26,388 nucleotides of DNA from Pigoraptor chileana (lineage: Eukaryota; Opisthokonta; Filasterea): positions 1-26,388 of the forward strand of contig CALSCR010003184.1 of NCBI GenBank assembly GCA_943704495.1, written 5' to 3'. Shown here one piece after another: positions 1-10,141 of the stretch. The translations under genes and the position numbers were made by a program. The first letter of the stretch is position 1, and each line of letters begins with the position of its first letter. The notes under the pieces were generated by a model. That model had not been told where the DNA came from, did no database searches, and saw only the letters and a program-made list of their open reading frames with translations.

Positions 1-2
1 CA

Positions 3-43
3 CCCCCCCCCCCCCCCCCCAACACACACACACACACACACAC
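3..43. repeat. Poly-C run followed by (AC)n
   Basis: Eighteen C residues (3-20) are followed by about eleven AC repeats. It lies at the window edge. Homopolymers of this kind often end or break assemblies, so exact lengths are unreliable. Confidence 0.9.
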
Positions 44-693
44 CCGGCCCCTTCTTCAATCACAAAGAGTCAGACTGGAGGTACCGACTCATTAACACTC
101 CACAGTACCCACGCAATGCTGAGTAAATTCACTGCCCGAGGTATACACTGCAACTGAGTATAATACACATACAATGCAGAATCCCCCACTGGACGTGTAA
201 GAAGCCGAGCGCTTAACTGAATTCAGTGTTTGGGATCATCAAAATTACTGATCGGAAAGCTTTTACAGAACATCCCAAAAAATGAGGCATATAGGTGATC
301 AACATAATGCAGTGTGGCACTGCACACACACCGTAAGGAGAGGATTCCGATGGATGGTCAGTAGGCGGCGTCGAAAACTAGAATTCGGCAATAAAAGCCA
401 TCCCAGTTCCACCATTAATTCGCGAACCCGAATGTTTCCAGCTTAGTTGTCCTATTCCACAGGTAATGGTGAGGATCGGGCGTGACCGACCATGGCAGCC
501 ATGCATACGACTGGCCTCCGCACCGGGGTTTCAGTGCCCTCAGCCCGCGTGCATATTGCTCCGTCAGATTCCAACTCGAGAGATGCACATCCACACCACT
601 CGAGAAGCAATCGCTTCCAATAATGTGTCCAACTATCAATCTAATAATGTTGGGAAAGACACACCGTCACACTCGGTTGAATGTTGAGGGCAG

Positions 694-707
694 TTTTGGC
701 GGGAAAA
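694..707. promoter_or_regulatory. E2F-like motif TTTTGGCGGGAAAA
   Basis: The sequence matches the classical E2F/DP binding consensus (TTTSGCGC-type, here TTTGGCGGGAAA). It lies about 980 bp upstream of the nearest supported start codon. No gene is seen directly next to it, so function is only inferred and a chance match is quite possible. Confidence 0.25.
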
Positions 708-710
708 TGG

Positions 711-733
711 CCACATTTGGGGTTCAAATGTGG
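711..733. repeat. Perfect 9-bp inverted repeat with 5-nt loop
   Basis: CCACATTTG and CAAATGTGG pair perfectly around the loop GGGTT. It sits four bases after the E2F-like motif. It could be a dimeric protein site or a transcript hairpin. Nothing in the context decides. Confidence 0.5.
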
Positions 734-1212
734 ATGACGCACGAAACAGCCGTCATGTTACGGCACCGGACAATTAACATGGCGCCGATACATAACCCAT
801 AGCCAGTGTATTAATAGTAACAATGTTCGGCGGAAATCAACTTATTTGCAGTTGTCTTAGCTGTGGTAACTGCAATGTGGCCCAACACATGGAAATATCA
901 TCGAAATCAGCGTGCGCAACTTAACATTGGCGTTCGGTTGACACCTCATTCCGAACTCAAAATGCGTGGGCTGTCAATAGACAATTTCCGATAGACATCT
1001 ACTTTTTGATGCCCAAATTGGGCCACAGTATCGTGATGTATGGAACAGATCGGAACCAATTCCGTCTGTTGTGATATTCGATTGCAACAATACCCCCAAA
1101 ACCACGTGTGAGAGTGTGTGCGTGTGTTTGTGAATCTGCGAGAGATTGATTCCAATCAACCCCGCACTCTGTCGGAAGGTCGTCTGGTGCCTATGGTGTG
1201 CCTGCGTGTTCC

Positions 1213-1215
<3 letters not shown>

Positions 1216-1249
<34 letters not shown>

Positions 1250-1262
1250 GTGTGTGTGTGTA
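1216..1262 (+). repeat. (TG)n microsatellite
   Basis: Uninterrupted TG repeats apart from one CG variant, about 430 bp upstream of the SPMIP1-like start. Its TG-on-sense orientation is the same as that of most intronic tracts in the window, which is compatible with a 5'-UTR intron. Confidence 0.85.
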
Positions 1263-1685
1263 TGTGGGGATTGTGGCTGTTGCACTGCCGCATCTCGTTT
1301 TTGGCGGGTACTCACGGGGCCATTCAGGAGTGTCGCATCGCAACGGAGCCCCAAATTAGAATCGGAAAAAGCGCGCACTCGACAACCACATGTACCCCTC
1401 ACCATTGCGTGGTTTCAGCTGCATCTATTCCTCCCCTCTACTTTATTCCTATTTTGCATGGTACACACACAGAGCCTTGTGTTGTTGAATCTGCTGTTCC
1501 GTACCGAAATAGTCGGAAAACTCTAATCTCCCCCACAATCATTATTACGACGGGCATTTATTTCTTCCTCCCTTCATTCGTTGACTGGGGACTGTACCGC
1601 AAAGTGGCTGGAAAGCGGGAGCCATCAGCCCACTCACCCCCATCTTCATCCGTCGTCCAGCTGACCGCAACCCTTCACAGCGAAA

Positions 1686-3251
1686 ATGAATTACGACTCC
1701 ATCACCCTCAACTTTTGGAAGGAGGCTGTCAACCGTGAAAAGCGCATTTCGCTGGGTTGGTATCTGACTCATCACGCCGACAATGCTGCAGCGTCCAAAA
1801 AGACGTCGATATCCAAGGGCGCCAAGAGGGGGTCTGGCAGCCCCAGCCCTGTTCCTGCGGAAGATGCCGCCAGCGTCGCTGCCACGGCAGACTCGAACAT
1901 GTCGACCTGGAATAACAAGACATCGTATGAGCTGAGCGTCATTCTTGGGCGCAGGAAGAAGGCGCAGGAGATGCATGCACAGATGATGCGACAGCAGGTG
2001 CGTTGTTTGCTTGCACTGCCTGCTGTGCAACGTATTATTGTCATTCTCTTTCAGAATGTTTTGTTGGTTTTGTTTTGTTTTCTATTGTTTACAATGTGGA
2101 CTCGCTGTTTCTGCTGAGCATATAGTGACGGTCCCTTACAACACGCTTCTCCAACGGCTTTCTTTCCTTTTGTGTTCAGGCTGCTCGATTGACAACAACC
2201 GACTTTGAGAAAATGGGCGCACTCAACGACTCGCGTTCGCCTAAGCACGCGATGCGAAAGCAGAATTACGGTGAAAGCTGCCAAAGTGAGTACTATTGCA
2301 TCCTTGGGAAGATTTGAAAGGTAGTTTTTTGTATGTACAAGGCTTGTCTTATTGGATGTAGGTGTAAGATGTGGAATATGGCATCGTTTTATGACATTGA
2401 TCCAGCCGTTGTTATTTGACATTGACAAGTAGCTTAACAATAGTGTGACTTCCATACCTGCATATGACTGTTCCAGCTGTTGTTTTTCTTTATTGGCGTA
2501 TGTTTGTACTCGTCCATGACACAAACTTTGAATTCTACCTATTGCTCACTGATTTTGTATGATTAATATTTGCACAGGCGCCAAAGCCGTTGTGAATGGT
2601 CTTGTTGAAGCCTCGAACACATACGCGAGCGATGGGACCTACTATTCCACACAGACTATGAAGATCCTGCCTCCGACGCCGTTTGCCACTCGCCCGGCAA
2701 GTGCCAAGACGCAAAAGCTGCTGTACGTGGGCATCAGCGCTGAGGGAGAAGGACGCGCCGCGTACCTCAAGCGCAGGAAGGAGGATGGACCCCAGGTGCG
2801 TGTTGCGTGTGCATGCATTGTGCGCTTATGTTTTGTGTGCATGCGTGGTGCGCTTGTGCTGTTGTGTGTGCATGTATGTGTTGTTGTGTGCTTTTGCGTG
2901 GGTTGTGATTGGCCAGTGTTCTTGTTTGTTCATACGAGCCATCTACTGTCCTGGTTTATTGTGTAATGGCGGGCTGTCTCTAATATGTAATTAACCACAT
3001 CTGCATCCACGGAGCATGTCACATTGGTCCTTTTGGGGAATGCATGTGAGTGGTCCAAGGAGTGCGTATATTGAAACGTCCCTGGGCTCCCTCCCTCCCC
3101 TCCCTCCCTCCCTTCCTCACAGGACAAGTACATGCTGCCGGTGCTTAGCAACCAGTCGTATGGGTGGGAGCCCTATTCCCCAGAGTCCCCCGATAAGGGC
3201 CGCTCCAAGATTGTGGTCGACACTTTCTACCGCAAGAACGGTGTCTTCTGA
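1686..3251 (+). CDS. SPMIP1: SPMIP1 (ATP6V1FNB)-like ciliary microtubule inner protein
   Basis: Four exons: 1686-1997, 2180-2285, 2578-2795, 3123-3251. They join at phases 0, 1 and 0 with GT-AG introns into 254 residues ending in TGA. The N-terminus has NFWKEAVNREK...GWY, the usual start of this family. The C-terminal ~70 residues carry the family block in order: KLLYVGIS, GRAAYLKRRK, P..KYMLPV, SYGW and, at the very end, FYRKNGVF. Known from the family: vertebrate SPMIP1 is a sperm axoneme microtubule inner protein, so a structural role inside flagellar doublets is inferred. The middle is a Ser/Ala/Lys-rich linker and is longer than in the animal protein. The start ATG lies in AAAATGAA. Intron 3 is TG-rich directly after its donor. 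The assignment rests on recognised motifs, not on a search. Confidence 0.88.
2796..3122 (+). other. Intron 3 of the SPMIP1-like gene, TG-rich 5' half
   Basis: Donor GTGCGT follows CCCCAG. The first ~110 nt are dominated by TG/TGCG runs. The 3' end has a strong pyrimidine tract of repeated CTCCCTCC/CCTT before CAG. No coding or RNA gene is seen inside. Confidence 0.8.
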
Positions 3252-4468
3252 GAAACAGACAACACATCAGAATACCCGCGCATCACTGGCGTTTTTGCCG
3301 CGGAAAATGACTCAGTTGTTTTTTTGCTGCCTTTTCTGTGCGCAAAAGTATGCGATTGGATAATCCTTCTTTATGCTCTCTATTTGTTTATAATCGATGG
3401 AAAAACGCGTCGAGTCTGTGCGTTTCCCATTTTGTGCGCATGCGTCCACTGTCACATTTGTTATCACCTTACACGTTGGGTTTTATTCACGCGCCCTGTT
3501 TGGCGTGTCGGCGCTTTAGTGGTGAGCTTTATTGCTCGACACACATATCGTCCTTCCAACACCCTTCAACATGCTGCGTTCTTTGTTATGTCTGCATCGG
3601 CTCGGTCCGCAACCAGCAGATTGCCCCTTTTCGCACCCCATCTTTCTTTTGCACACTGCGACATTCCGGCTGTATGCCACAATTGGCAGCGTTTGGGATT
3701 ACGCAGTCTATGAATACACCTTCACTCTGATGTTCGCTGTCCATCATCTCCTTTTTTTGTACGGACAGAAGGCCTTCTGTCTGGGTCTTCTGCCTTGCCG
3801 GCTTCTCGAACTTGCCTTCTCGAACTAGCTTAGAATACTTGTGTGCGTATCCATGTAGTCGTTGTCGGTTATATCCATATATAGATATTCAGACTGATAA
3901 TGCCTATATGTAGGCAATTAGTCATTAAATGGGTGCTATGTATAGTATGATTCATCGTGGTGACGTGGGGGGTAACGCCTTCCCGCAAATATTGACGTCC
4001 TCTCTCACGCGCGAATCCCGCAAACTCATTGTTGGTGATGCTACAGTGGGTGAGTGTGGTTTGTGCAATGTGTCGGACCACACGCTCCATTTTACCGCAA
4101 CTGCGATTTTCTAGTGCGTCTGTTTTCTGCTTCCAACGAGACAATATATTTGCCAAAGTGATGCTGTATGGGTTGGGTTGAATCTGTATGAATGTGGCTG
4201 TCCGCCTCTGGAATACCCCCACAAAGCGCTGATGAACACAGCCCACCACAGGCCTGTTCCCCATACAACAAGTGTCGCGGAGCTACTCATCTCGTCCTCC
4301 TCGTCCTCTGCTTCCTCTACTTTGTAGCACAACACACTTCTAGTCGTGTCTACCAGACTCTGGGGGCCGCATCTTGGACTGGTGATCACCAACGAGTTGA
4401 GGTTAGAAAACAAGACTCTCTCTTGGTGATGGAGCTTGCATCTTCTGAGCCCTAGATATCCGTCAACC
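3252..4468. other. Spacer between SPMIP1-like and BTB-FYVE genes
   Basis: This stretch of 1.2 kb between two genes in the same direction has no supported gene. It holds the SPMIP1-like 3'-UTR and the promoter of the next gene. Visible small structures are a duplicated CTTCTCGAACT motif near 3802-3825 and a perfect 6-bp hairpin TGCCTA-TATG-TAGGCA at 3901-3916. An 87-codon frame at 4192-4455 ends 13 nt before the next start codon. It has a hydrophobic run but no family signature. Confidence 0.6.
3901..3916. repeat. Short perfect hairpin
   Basis: TGCCTA pairs with TAGGCA around the loop TATG, about 650 bp downstream of the SPMIP1-like stop. Function is unknown; chance occurrence is possible. 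Confidence 0.3.
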
Positions 4469-7400
4469 ATGGCGCATAACACGGCCCTGTTTACGCTGTG
4501 TGAAGATGGCGTTCTTGAGTTTGGCGAGCGCGTTACTCAGATCGCATTCAGTCTTGAAGGCACAACTGTGCTTGGAAAGGGGGGCTTGGCTTCCTGTGTG
4601 CCTCATTCACTTCTGGCCATCGCTCGCGCTGGATCAAATGCATCCTCTGTTCTCGCGGTGAAGGACATACTCCCGTCGGGTGAAGTCGGCGTCGCAATCG
4701 CACCGTCTGCGGGACCTCCCTACAACTCTCTGCGGCACCTTGCATGGCGGCCACGAAACTTATACGCGCTTGACGAGAAACAACGCAGTGATGCGGCCAG
4801 TACGTCTGTGAGTCCTACCGCTGATGAGAGTCCCGCGTATGTTGCTTGCGTCGACGGCAGCGTGCGCGCGGACCTGGACGGCGATGACTCGCTGCTCTTG
4901 TCGTCGCTCGATACACAGGCGATCTACGACTGGGCTGTCGACCCCACCTCCGGGGCAGTGCGCGAGCTCAGCCATACGACATAGTGAGTTTTTCTTGGAA
5001 CCGGCAGGGATCTGTGTGCCGATTTCTCGCATGGAGGTCTTAATGGGACGATCGATTCTCTGCACTTGTGGAGTCCCTGAGCAGAGCGTCTGAAGCACTG
5101 ACTTGAATCCTACGTGTCTTTGATGATATCTTGCGATTAGCAATATTGCGGTGCCGTTTTGTTCATTTTCTTTCTTGTATGTTTACGCCACATTCCCCAT
5201 CCCAGCCACGGATACGAGCCCATCGATGTGTCCTACAGTGCGGATGGCCGCATGAAGTGCATCATCCTGTGTAATGAACGCGAGTCGCGCGTCAAAGTAA
5301 TGCGCGCTGTGGCGGGTGAAGAGAGGAGGACGGACGCGTCGTGGGAAGTGGTGCGTGGCTGTCTGCAGTCTGGAGTGCCCCCATGCATGATCACATCACG
5401 TGCTGTTACGCCGTTTGTGTACATGCCCACTCTGATACATTTGGCGGTTGGGTTGTGGACGCACACCTGTGAACACTGTTACTTTGAGTAATCTTAAGAC
5501 GAGTTCATGGACGCCACACCCAACATACTGCTGTGTGATCCCTGCATCTCTCTCATCTCTGTCTTTGGACGACATTGCACCAAAGATACTCACTTGAACC
5601 TTACGCGTCTCTATCATTGGCTTTTTGCGCTGATGAGCTCTACCGTGATGTGTTTTGAGTACTGAGTTTGTAGAGTCCACCCTAATGCACTGACTTTTGA
5701 ACTGCACATTTTCTCCCTCGGCTTAACTCTTCGCCACAGATACACACAATAGCTTTTCCTATTGCAGAACGATGCGTCAAACGATCCTTTTTTGGACGAA
5801 GAAATCGGTCCCTTACGCTCGTATCAATGCGCATATCTGCACAATCGTCGACCGCCGCGCCATCCGGGGGAGAGGGGCGACAGCGACCTCGATGGCGACC
5901 ACGTGCCGTTCCCGTGCCTACGAGTACTGCGGGCGGACGCAACGCCCTTGTTGAGCTACTTATCGCGACGGAGGAAACCGAGTGGGTGCCTGTCCCGGTG
6001 GCTGTGGACAGGCCATGCAAGCTAAACTTTCCGTTTGATTGGTATGCGGCGATATCGATCGATGCCACCGGCGATCTTGGAGTGGGCGCGAGTGTAGTGC
6101 GGTGGGTGCGGGATGGCAATGCGATGTGGGATGGTGTCAGTGTGAGAGTGTGAGAGTGTGAGAATGTGAGAGTGTGAGAGTGTGATAGTGTGTGATACTG
6201 TGTGAGAGTGTGGGCGCAATGCGATGTCGGATGTGGTAGAGTTTGATTAGAGTTTGTCTATGACTGGGGACATCAGGTGCGATTTTGTATATCTCTCGTT
6301 AGGCTGAGAAGCACCGCATCAATACCTCGCACTGGCATGACAACAAGCCGATTTGTCTTGGATGCGTGGTTGTTTTGTCCGTGTGCCCATACCGCCTTAG
6401 ACAACTGAATCGAATCCTGGCTTAGTATCAGACGATGTACAAAAGCGCGATCCCACAGCCCCGAGGCGCATCGCTCATTTCAAAACATCTACTGATCATG
6501 AACACTTGTGGTTGTGTGTGCAGTCGTTCGTTTCCGGGCGACCTTCGTGTTGCGGCGGCCGGTGGATACGGCACTTTCTACATCATGGACCCCGCCGATC
6601 CGTCGTCTGCCGTCACGTGCCATCCGCCCCTGTTGTCGAGGTAGGCGCTGGCACGCAGACACACTGTATGTCCGTTGTGTCCCATGTACATAGTTGATGG
6701 GATTGAACGTGACGGACGATGCCCCTGCATTGTCCTCGATGCACACGCGCTGATGCATGAACATACATGTCTCCCTGCATCCACCCACAGAAAATGCTCT
6801 GTCGCGTGGTCGCCGTGTGGCGGCATCCTCGCTGTCGCCGGCCTTGGAATAGGCCTCTCGGCGGGCGATCGTGACGGCGCAACTGGTGCACCCAGTGGCC
6901 ATCGACTGAGACATCGCCGTGACACTCTCGACTACTCTGCCGCAGACACGTGCCTGCAAATGCACCTCTATTTGTACGATCGCCACGGAAATGCACTCGC
7001 GTCTGTCGATCTCGGCGCAAACGGCCGACCTTCCGAGCGCTGTTACGTTGCGTGGGACTGGTCTCTGTTCTCACATGCAAGTAACGGCGCAAACGTGGCA
7101 GACCCGTCATTTCACGCAGATTCAAAAGATTCGCCGAATGCTCGGATTCCATATCCGTTTCGGATGGCCATTGCTCAGGGCACCAAGGTTTCCATAGTAA
7201 CTGCGACCGACCATCGCCCTTATCTTTCCGATTTGGGCGCCCTTTGTCCGGTTGCACCGCGCGCACTCTGCAACGACGAGACAAGCGACGTCGGCTACGG
7301 TGCTGACCCGTCGTTGCACGTGTCTCAGGTGTCCTTCATGCACAAGCAAATGCGCTCACTCGGAATCACGTCATCTCCGTCCCTGGGATACGCCGATGTC

Positions 7401-9767
7401 AATGTTGAGTTGCCGCTTGGCCGCAGGTTTCGTGCACACCGCCTCTTTCTTTCGCGATCGTCGGTGCTCGCGGCCGCACTGCGAGGCGACGTCGCCACCC
7501 CACCGGAATTTGCATCGGATTTTTCCGTTTCCGTTTCCGACGCAACTGACTGTGACGGTGGTCGCGTCCTGACCCTGTCCAGTCGACTCCGCTGCTTTGG
7601 CAACGACGCTGCCGTCGATCTTCTGCTTCGCTTCCTGTACACAGACGCACTTCCCTTTGACATGTTCCGCGACGCCATGCGGTGGGGATGCGACCAGACG
7701 GGTCTGTCAGTAACTGAAGACGAGGGGGACTGTGAGGATGCGTTTGACCGCACTGTGGAGGACTGCGTGCGCCTATTTACGCTGCTGCGCCTGTGGCCGC
7801 TTCCCGAGGCACTCCCCGACCATCTCTCCCGTTGCCTGGCAACGTCAGAATGGGCGGATGTTGGAATTGGATCTGCGGGTGGGTGCGGCTAGTTCTTAAC
7901 ACGTCCGTATGCTTCTGTCTCCATGCTTTGCTTTAAAATGTTTGTTTGTTTGTCTGTTAACTTTGTCGTCCGTTCATATTGCTGATGTTACTGTATTCAT
8001 AATCCATCTTCGCGCGCATTGTCTGTCATCTCTGTCTGCAACGCACACGCACGCTTACTCTCCTGCCTACACCGCACACCCGCGCTTGATCCTCGCAGGA
8101 GAGGTTGTTTTGGCCCACAAAGCAATACTCTGCGCCCGCTCCGACTACTTTCGTGCGTTGCTTGGCAGCAACATGGGCCACGTGGTCTCCCCAAAAGACA
8201 TGACTTCGTCGTCATCTTCAGATGGCGGCAACTCCCTTTGTCGGGCGATGGCTGTGGAATGCGCAGACGCGCGCTCATTTGCTGCAGTTGTGCGGTTCAT
8301 GTACACGGATTGGGCCAAATTCGGCAGCATTCGCGACGTTCCTGTGAGAACACACGCGCCAGAGACCCACTCGCCTCTCCCACAGCCGCTCTCCGCAGAG
8401 GACGCATGGGCTGCGGTTGCGGACATGCACGCCCCTCCGCCCCTTCGCGATCGCGCACAGCTGGCAGTGGCACCGTCGTTCATCTGCGATGTGCTCTCAG
8501 TCCATGAGCACGAGCATATGGACACGGATGGAGGCGTTCATTTTGATGCGGCCCTGCATGGTGGCAGTGGTTCACGTGGATGCACGCAGATGACAGCGGT
8601 GCAGTTTGCTCGGACGGACGCGTTTGGATCGGTTGTTTCCGCCGCGGTTGAAGTGGCCGAAATGCTTGGCCTGCTTGACTTCGTGGCGCAGTGCATCCCT
8701 CTCTTGTCGCCGCACGTTGATGCCGCCAATTACGCCGAGTTTGCGTCATTTGCACTCACACGCGGCGACCACCCAGAGGCCGGCGCCATGCGCTCCTTGA
8801 TGCACACGTGCGACGATGTTGTGCGCAGGGATGTCGCGGGATGCCTCGCATCGGTGCTGGCCGTGTCGTCCGCAGATGCGTGTTCCGAGGGATCGTCGTC
8901 ACTCTTGCGTGAACTCCTTGACCGCATCGGACGCATTTCGTGGCGCAAGCATCTTGTGGGCTCTGCCGATGTCGATTGTGTGCTCTCTTCCCTCGATGGT
9001 CTCGAGACCTCTGCCGCCGCCTACGCCGAGGGACCCATGTGGGACGCTGCGCTGGATGGTCTCGTTCGTGCATACGACTCACACTGCGAGACATCGCTGG
9101 TGATTCCCGCGGTGGGCAGCGCACCGCCGCGTGCATTGAGTCCGGCGACAGCTGCAGCAGCACTGCTCTTCTGCTGTGCCGATGTGCGTAAGACGCGGCG
9201 CGATTCGGTGTCTGTCGAAGGGACGTTGGATGCGACGGGTGGCATGTCGGTGGCAGTGGGAGGGGTGGGGATGAGGCTCCAGGGGGTGATGTGCTTTGAA
9301 GCAAAACGAGCATCCTTGGCAGTCCACGACGACGACGATCACTGCGATATGTGCAGGCAGCAGTTTGGGCAGCTGACTCGACGCAAGAAGTGGTGTCGAT
9401 GCTGCCACAGGAAGATATGCGCACGGTAGGTCCTGTGGTTTGGTTCCGTTGTGTGCCTGATTGCCCCTGTGTGTTTGTATGTGTGTGTGTTTTCTACTGT
9501 TTTAACCTTTTTATTGGTTTAAATTCCATCCTTTCCTCTTATCATTCACAATTGTACACACATTGGGTAGCTGCGACAGTCCATCTCGCATGCATCTTTC
9601 CCCTCCGATATAACTAACTGAACACGCACCTCTTGTGAATGCGTTATTGCGGCAGCTGTTCGAAGCGGACCCGCGCCAAAGTGCACCGCGAATCCCTTGC
9701 CCTTGTTGTTGACATTCGCGCGCACACGGCATGCCGATCTTGCGCTGCTCTTGCCTCATTTCTCTAG
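4469..9767 (+). CDS. WD40-like / double BTB / FYVE protein (exon 3 has a 1-nt frame break)
   Basis: Seven exons: 4469-4983, 5206-5350, 5768-6101, 6524-6640, 6791-7878, 8099-9425, 9656-9767. Splice phases fit throughout if one base is missing in exon 3; the product is then about 1212 residues. Start ATG in CAACCATGG is a good Kozak context. Residues 1 to ~560 show beta-propeller-like strands (VSYSADGRM, FDWYAAISIDATGDLG, VAWSPCGGILAVAG, LYLYDRHGN). BTB1 starts near 571 (DVNVELPLGRRFRAHRLFLSRSS, then RFLYTD). BTB2 spans an intron near 726-810 (GEVVLAHKAILCARSDYFRALL, then VVRFMYTDW). The C-terminus (~1148-1205) is an eight-cysteine FYVE-type zinc finger: CDMC, WCRCC, ICARC, ACRSC. FYVE fingers bind PI3P on endosomes and BTB domains mediate dimers or cullin-3 contact, so an endosomal adaptor is inferred. 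No exact orthologue is recognised. Confidence 0.85.
5067..5120 (+). mobile_element. Short dispersed element copy A (intron 1 of the BTB-FYVE gene)
   Basis: It begins TGTGGAGTCC and contains GCACTGACTTGAATCCTAC, the same ends and core as copies E and G. The middle is diverged. No convincing flanking duplication is seen. Confidence 0.65.
5587..5612 (+). mobile_element. Short dispersed element copy B (3' half, intron 2)
   Basis: Only the 3' half is recognisable: ACTCACTTGAACCTTACGCG. It resembles copy A including the bases downstream of it. Probably an old or truncated copy. Confidence 0.4.
5669..5708 (+). mobile_element. Short dispersed element copy C (intron 2)
   Basis: TGTAGAGTCCA at the start and GCACTGACTT in the core match copies A, E and G. 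The A-box-like middle has largely been deleted. Confidence 0.45.
6137..6213 (+). repeat. (GTGTGAGA)n minisatellite in intron 3
   Basis: About nine tandem copies of an 8-bp unit GTGTGAGA with a few variants, starting about 35 nt after the chosen donor at 6102. Many copies resemble a 5' splice site (GTGAGA), so alternative donors here are possible. Confidence 0.85.
6377..6420 (+). mobile_element. Diverged dispersed element copy D (intron 3)
   Basis: GTCCGTGTGCCC, then GCCTTAGACAACTGAATCGA, parallels the family core with several substitutions and one inserted base. Weak copy, accepted only because of the other copies in the same gene. Confidence 0.35.
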
Positions 9768-9806
9768 AGTTGCAGTAGCATTCATTCTGCACTTCAGCTG
9801 TTTCTG

Positions 9807-9812
9807 TAAATA
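9807..9812 (+). terminator. Polyadenylation signal AATAAA of the BTB-FYVE gene
   Basis: A canonical AATAAA lies 40 nt after the TAG stop. It is the only perfect hexamer in the convergent spacer and fits the 3' end of the upstream gene. Confidence 0.6.
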
Positions 9813-10113
9813 AAACCTTTGTATAAATGAGCAGTTGTCCGCTGTGTTACGATTCAAGTAGCACTGTTGATTCATTTGTTTGGCTTGGACTGCGACGTTG
9901 CTCTCTGCTCATGCACGATTCTCCCTTGATATGACGCATCTAAATTGACTGCAGTGACAAACGCGTTCATGCCACAGTAGTTGCCCAACAGCGTCAAGGT
10001 GCATACTATCGACACACATAGCAACATACTGCCCATCACGTACTGCTGCAATGGTGGGCAACCTGATGAATATCGTGACCTTACACGTGCATGGGGTCTG
10101 CTGGGAGGAACTC

Positions 10114-10119
10114 TTTAAT
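10114..10119 (-). terminator. Candidate polyadenylation signal ATTAAA of RBM34
   Basis: ATTAAA on the minus strand lies 22 nt past the RBM34 stop codon. It is the commonest variant hexamer. The distance to the stop is short, but the next spacer sequence offers no better signal. Confidence 0.4.
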
Positions 10120-10141
10120 GGTCAACAGTGCATTAGTATCA

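Larger units (their letters stand above)
1..1685. other. Left flank without a supported gene
   Basis: No reading frame here looks coding: the longest frames run through the dinucleotide tracts or lack any recognisable motif. The stretch holds a poly-C/AC microsatellite at its left end, an E2F-like motif and a perfect hairpin near 694-733, and a TG tract near 1216-1262. A small perfect palindrome containing a CCAAT box (TTGATTCCAATCAA, about 1145-1158) is also present. The last few hundred bases must contain the promoter and 5' leader of the SPMIP1-like gene. An untranslated upstream exon cannot be excluded. Confidence 0.6.
9768..10141. other. Convergent spacer, BTB-FYVE gene / RBM34
   Basis: The two genes end tail to tail 374 bp apart. 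Apart from AATAAA at 9807-9812 and, for the minus strand, ATTAAA at 10114-10119, nothing is recognisable here. Confidence 0.7.

Noticed and set aside
415-802. Overlapping frames of 70-106 codons on both strands
   Set aside because: No motif, no splice partners and no similarity that can be recognised; could be chance.
1118-1738. 206-codon frame on the plus strand
   Set aside because: It runs through the TG tract as Cys-Val repeats and overlaps the true start of the SPMIP1-like gene in another frame.
3324-3828. Hydrophobic frames after the SPMIP1-like gene
   Set aside because: Three overlapping frames are equally open, rich in Phe/Cys/Leu from T-rich UTR sequence; no coding signature.
4192-4455. 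87-codon frame with a hydrophobic run just before the BTB-FYVE start
   Set aside because: Most likely 5' leader sequence; an upstream ORF effect is possible but there is no family match.
6613-7284. 223-codon minus-strand frame opposite exon 5
   Set aside because: Arg-rich shadow of the plus-strand coding exon with BTB motifs.
8756-9424. 222-codon minus-strand frame opposite exon 6
   Set aside because: Arg/Ser-rich shadow of the BTB2-FYVE exon.
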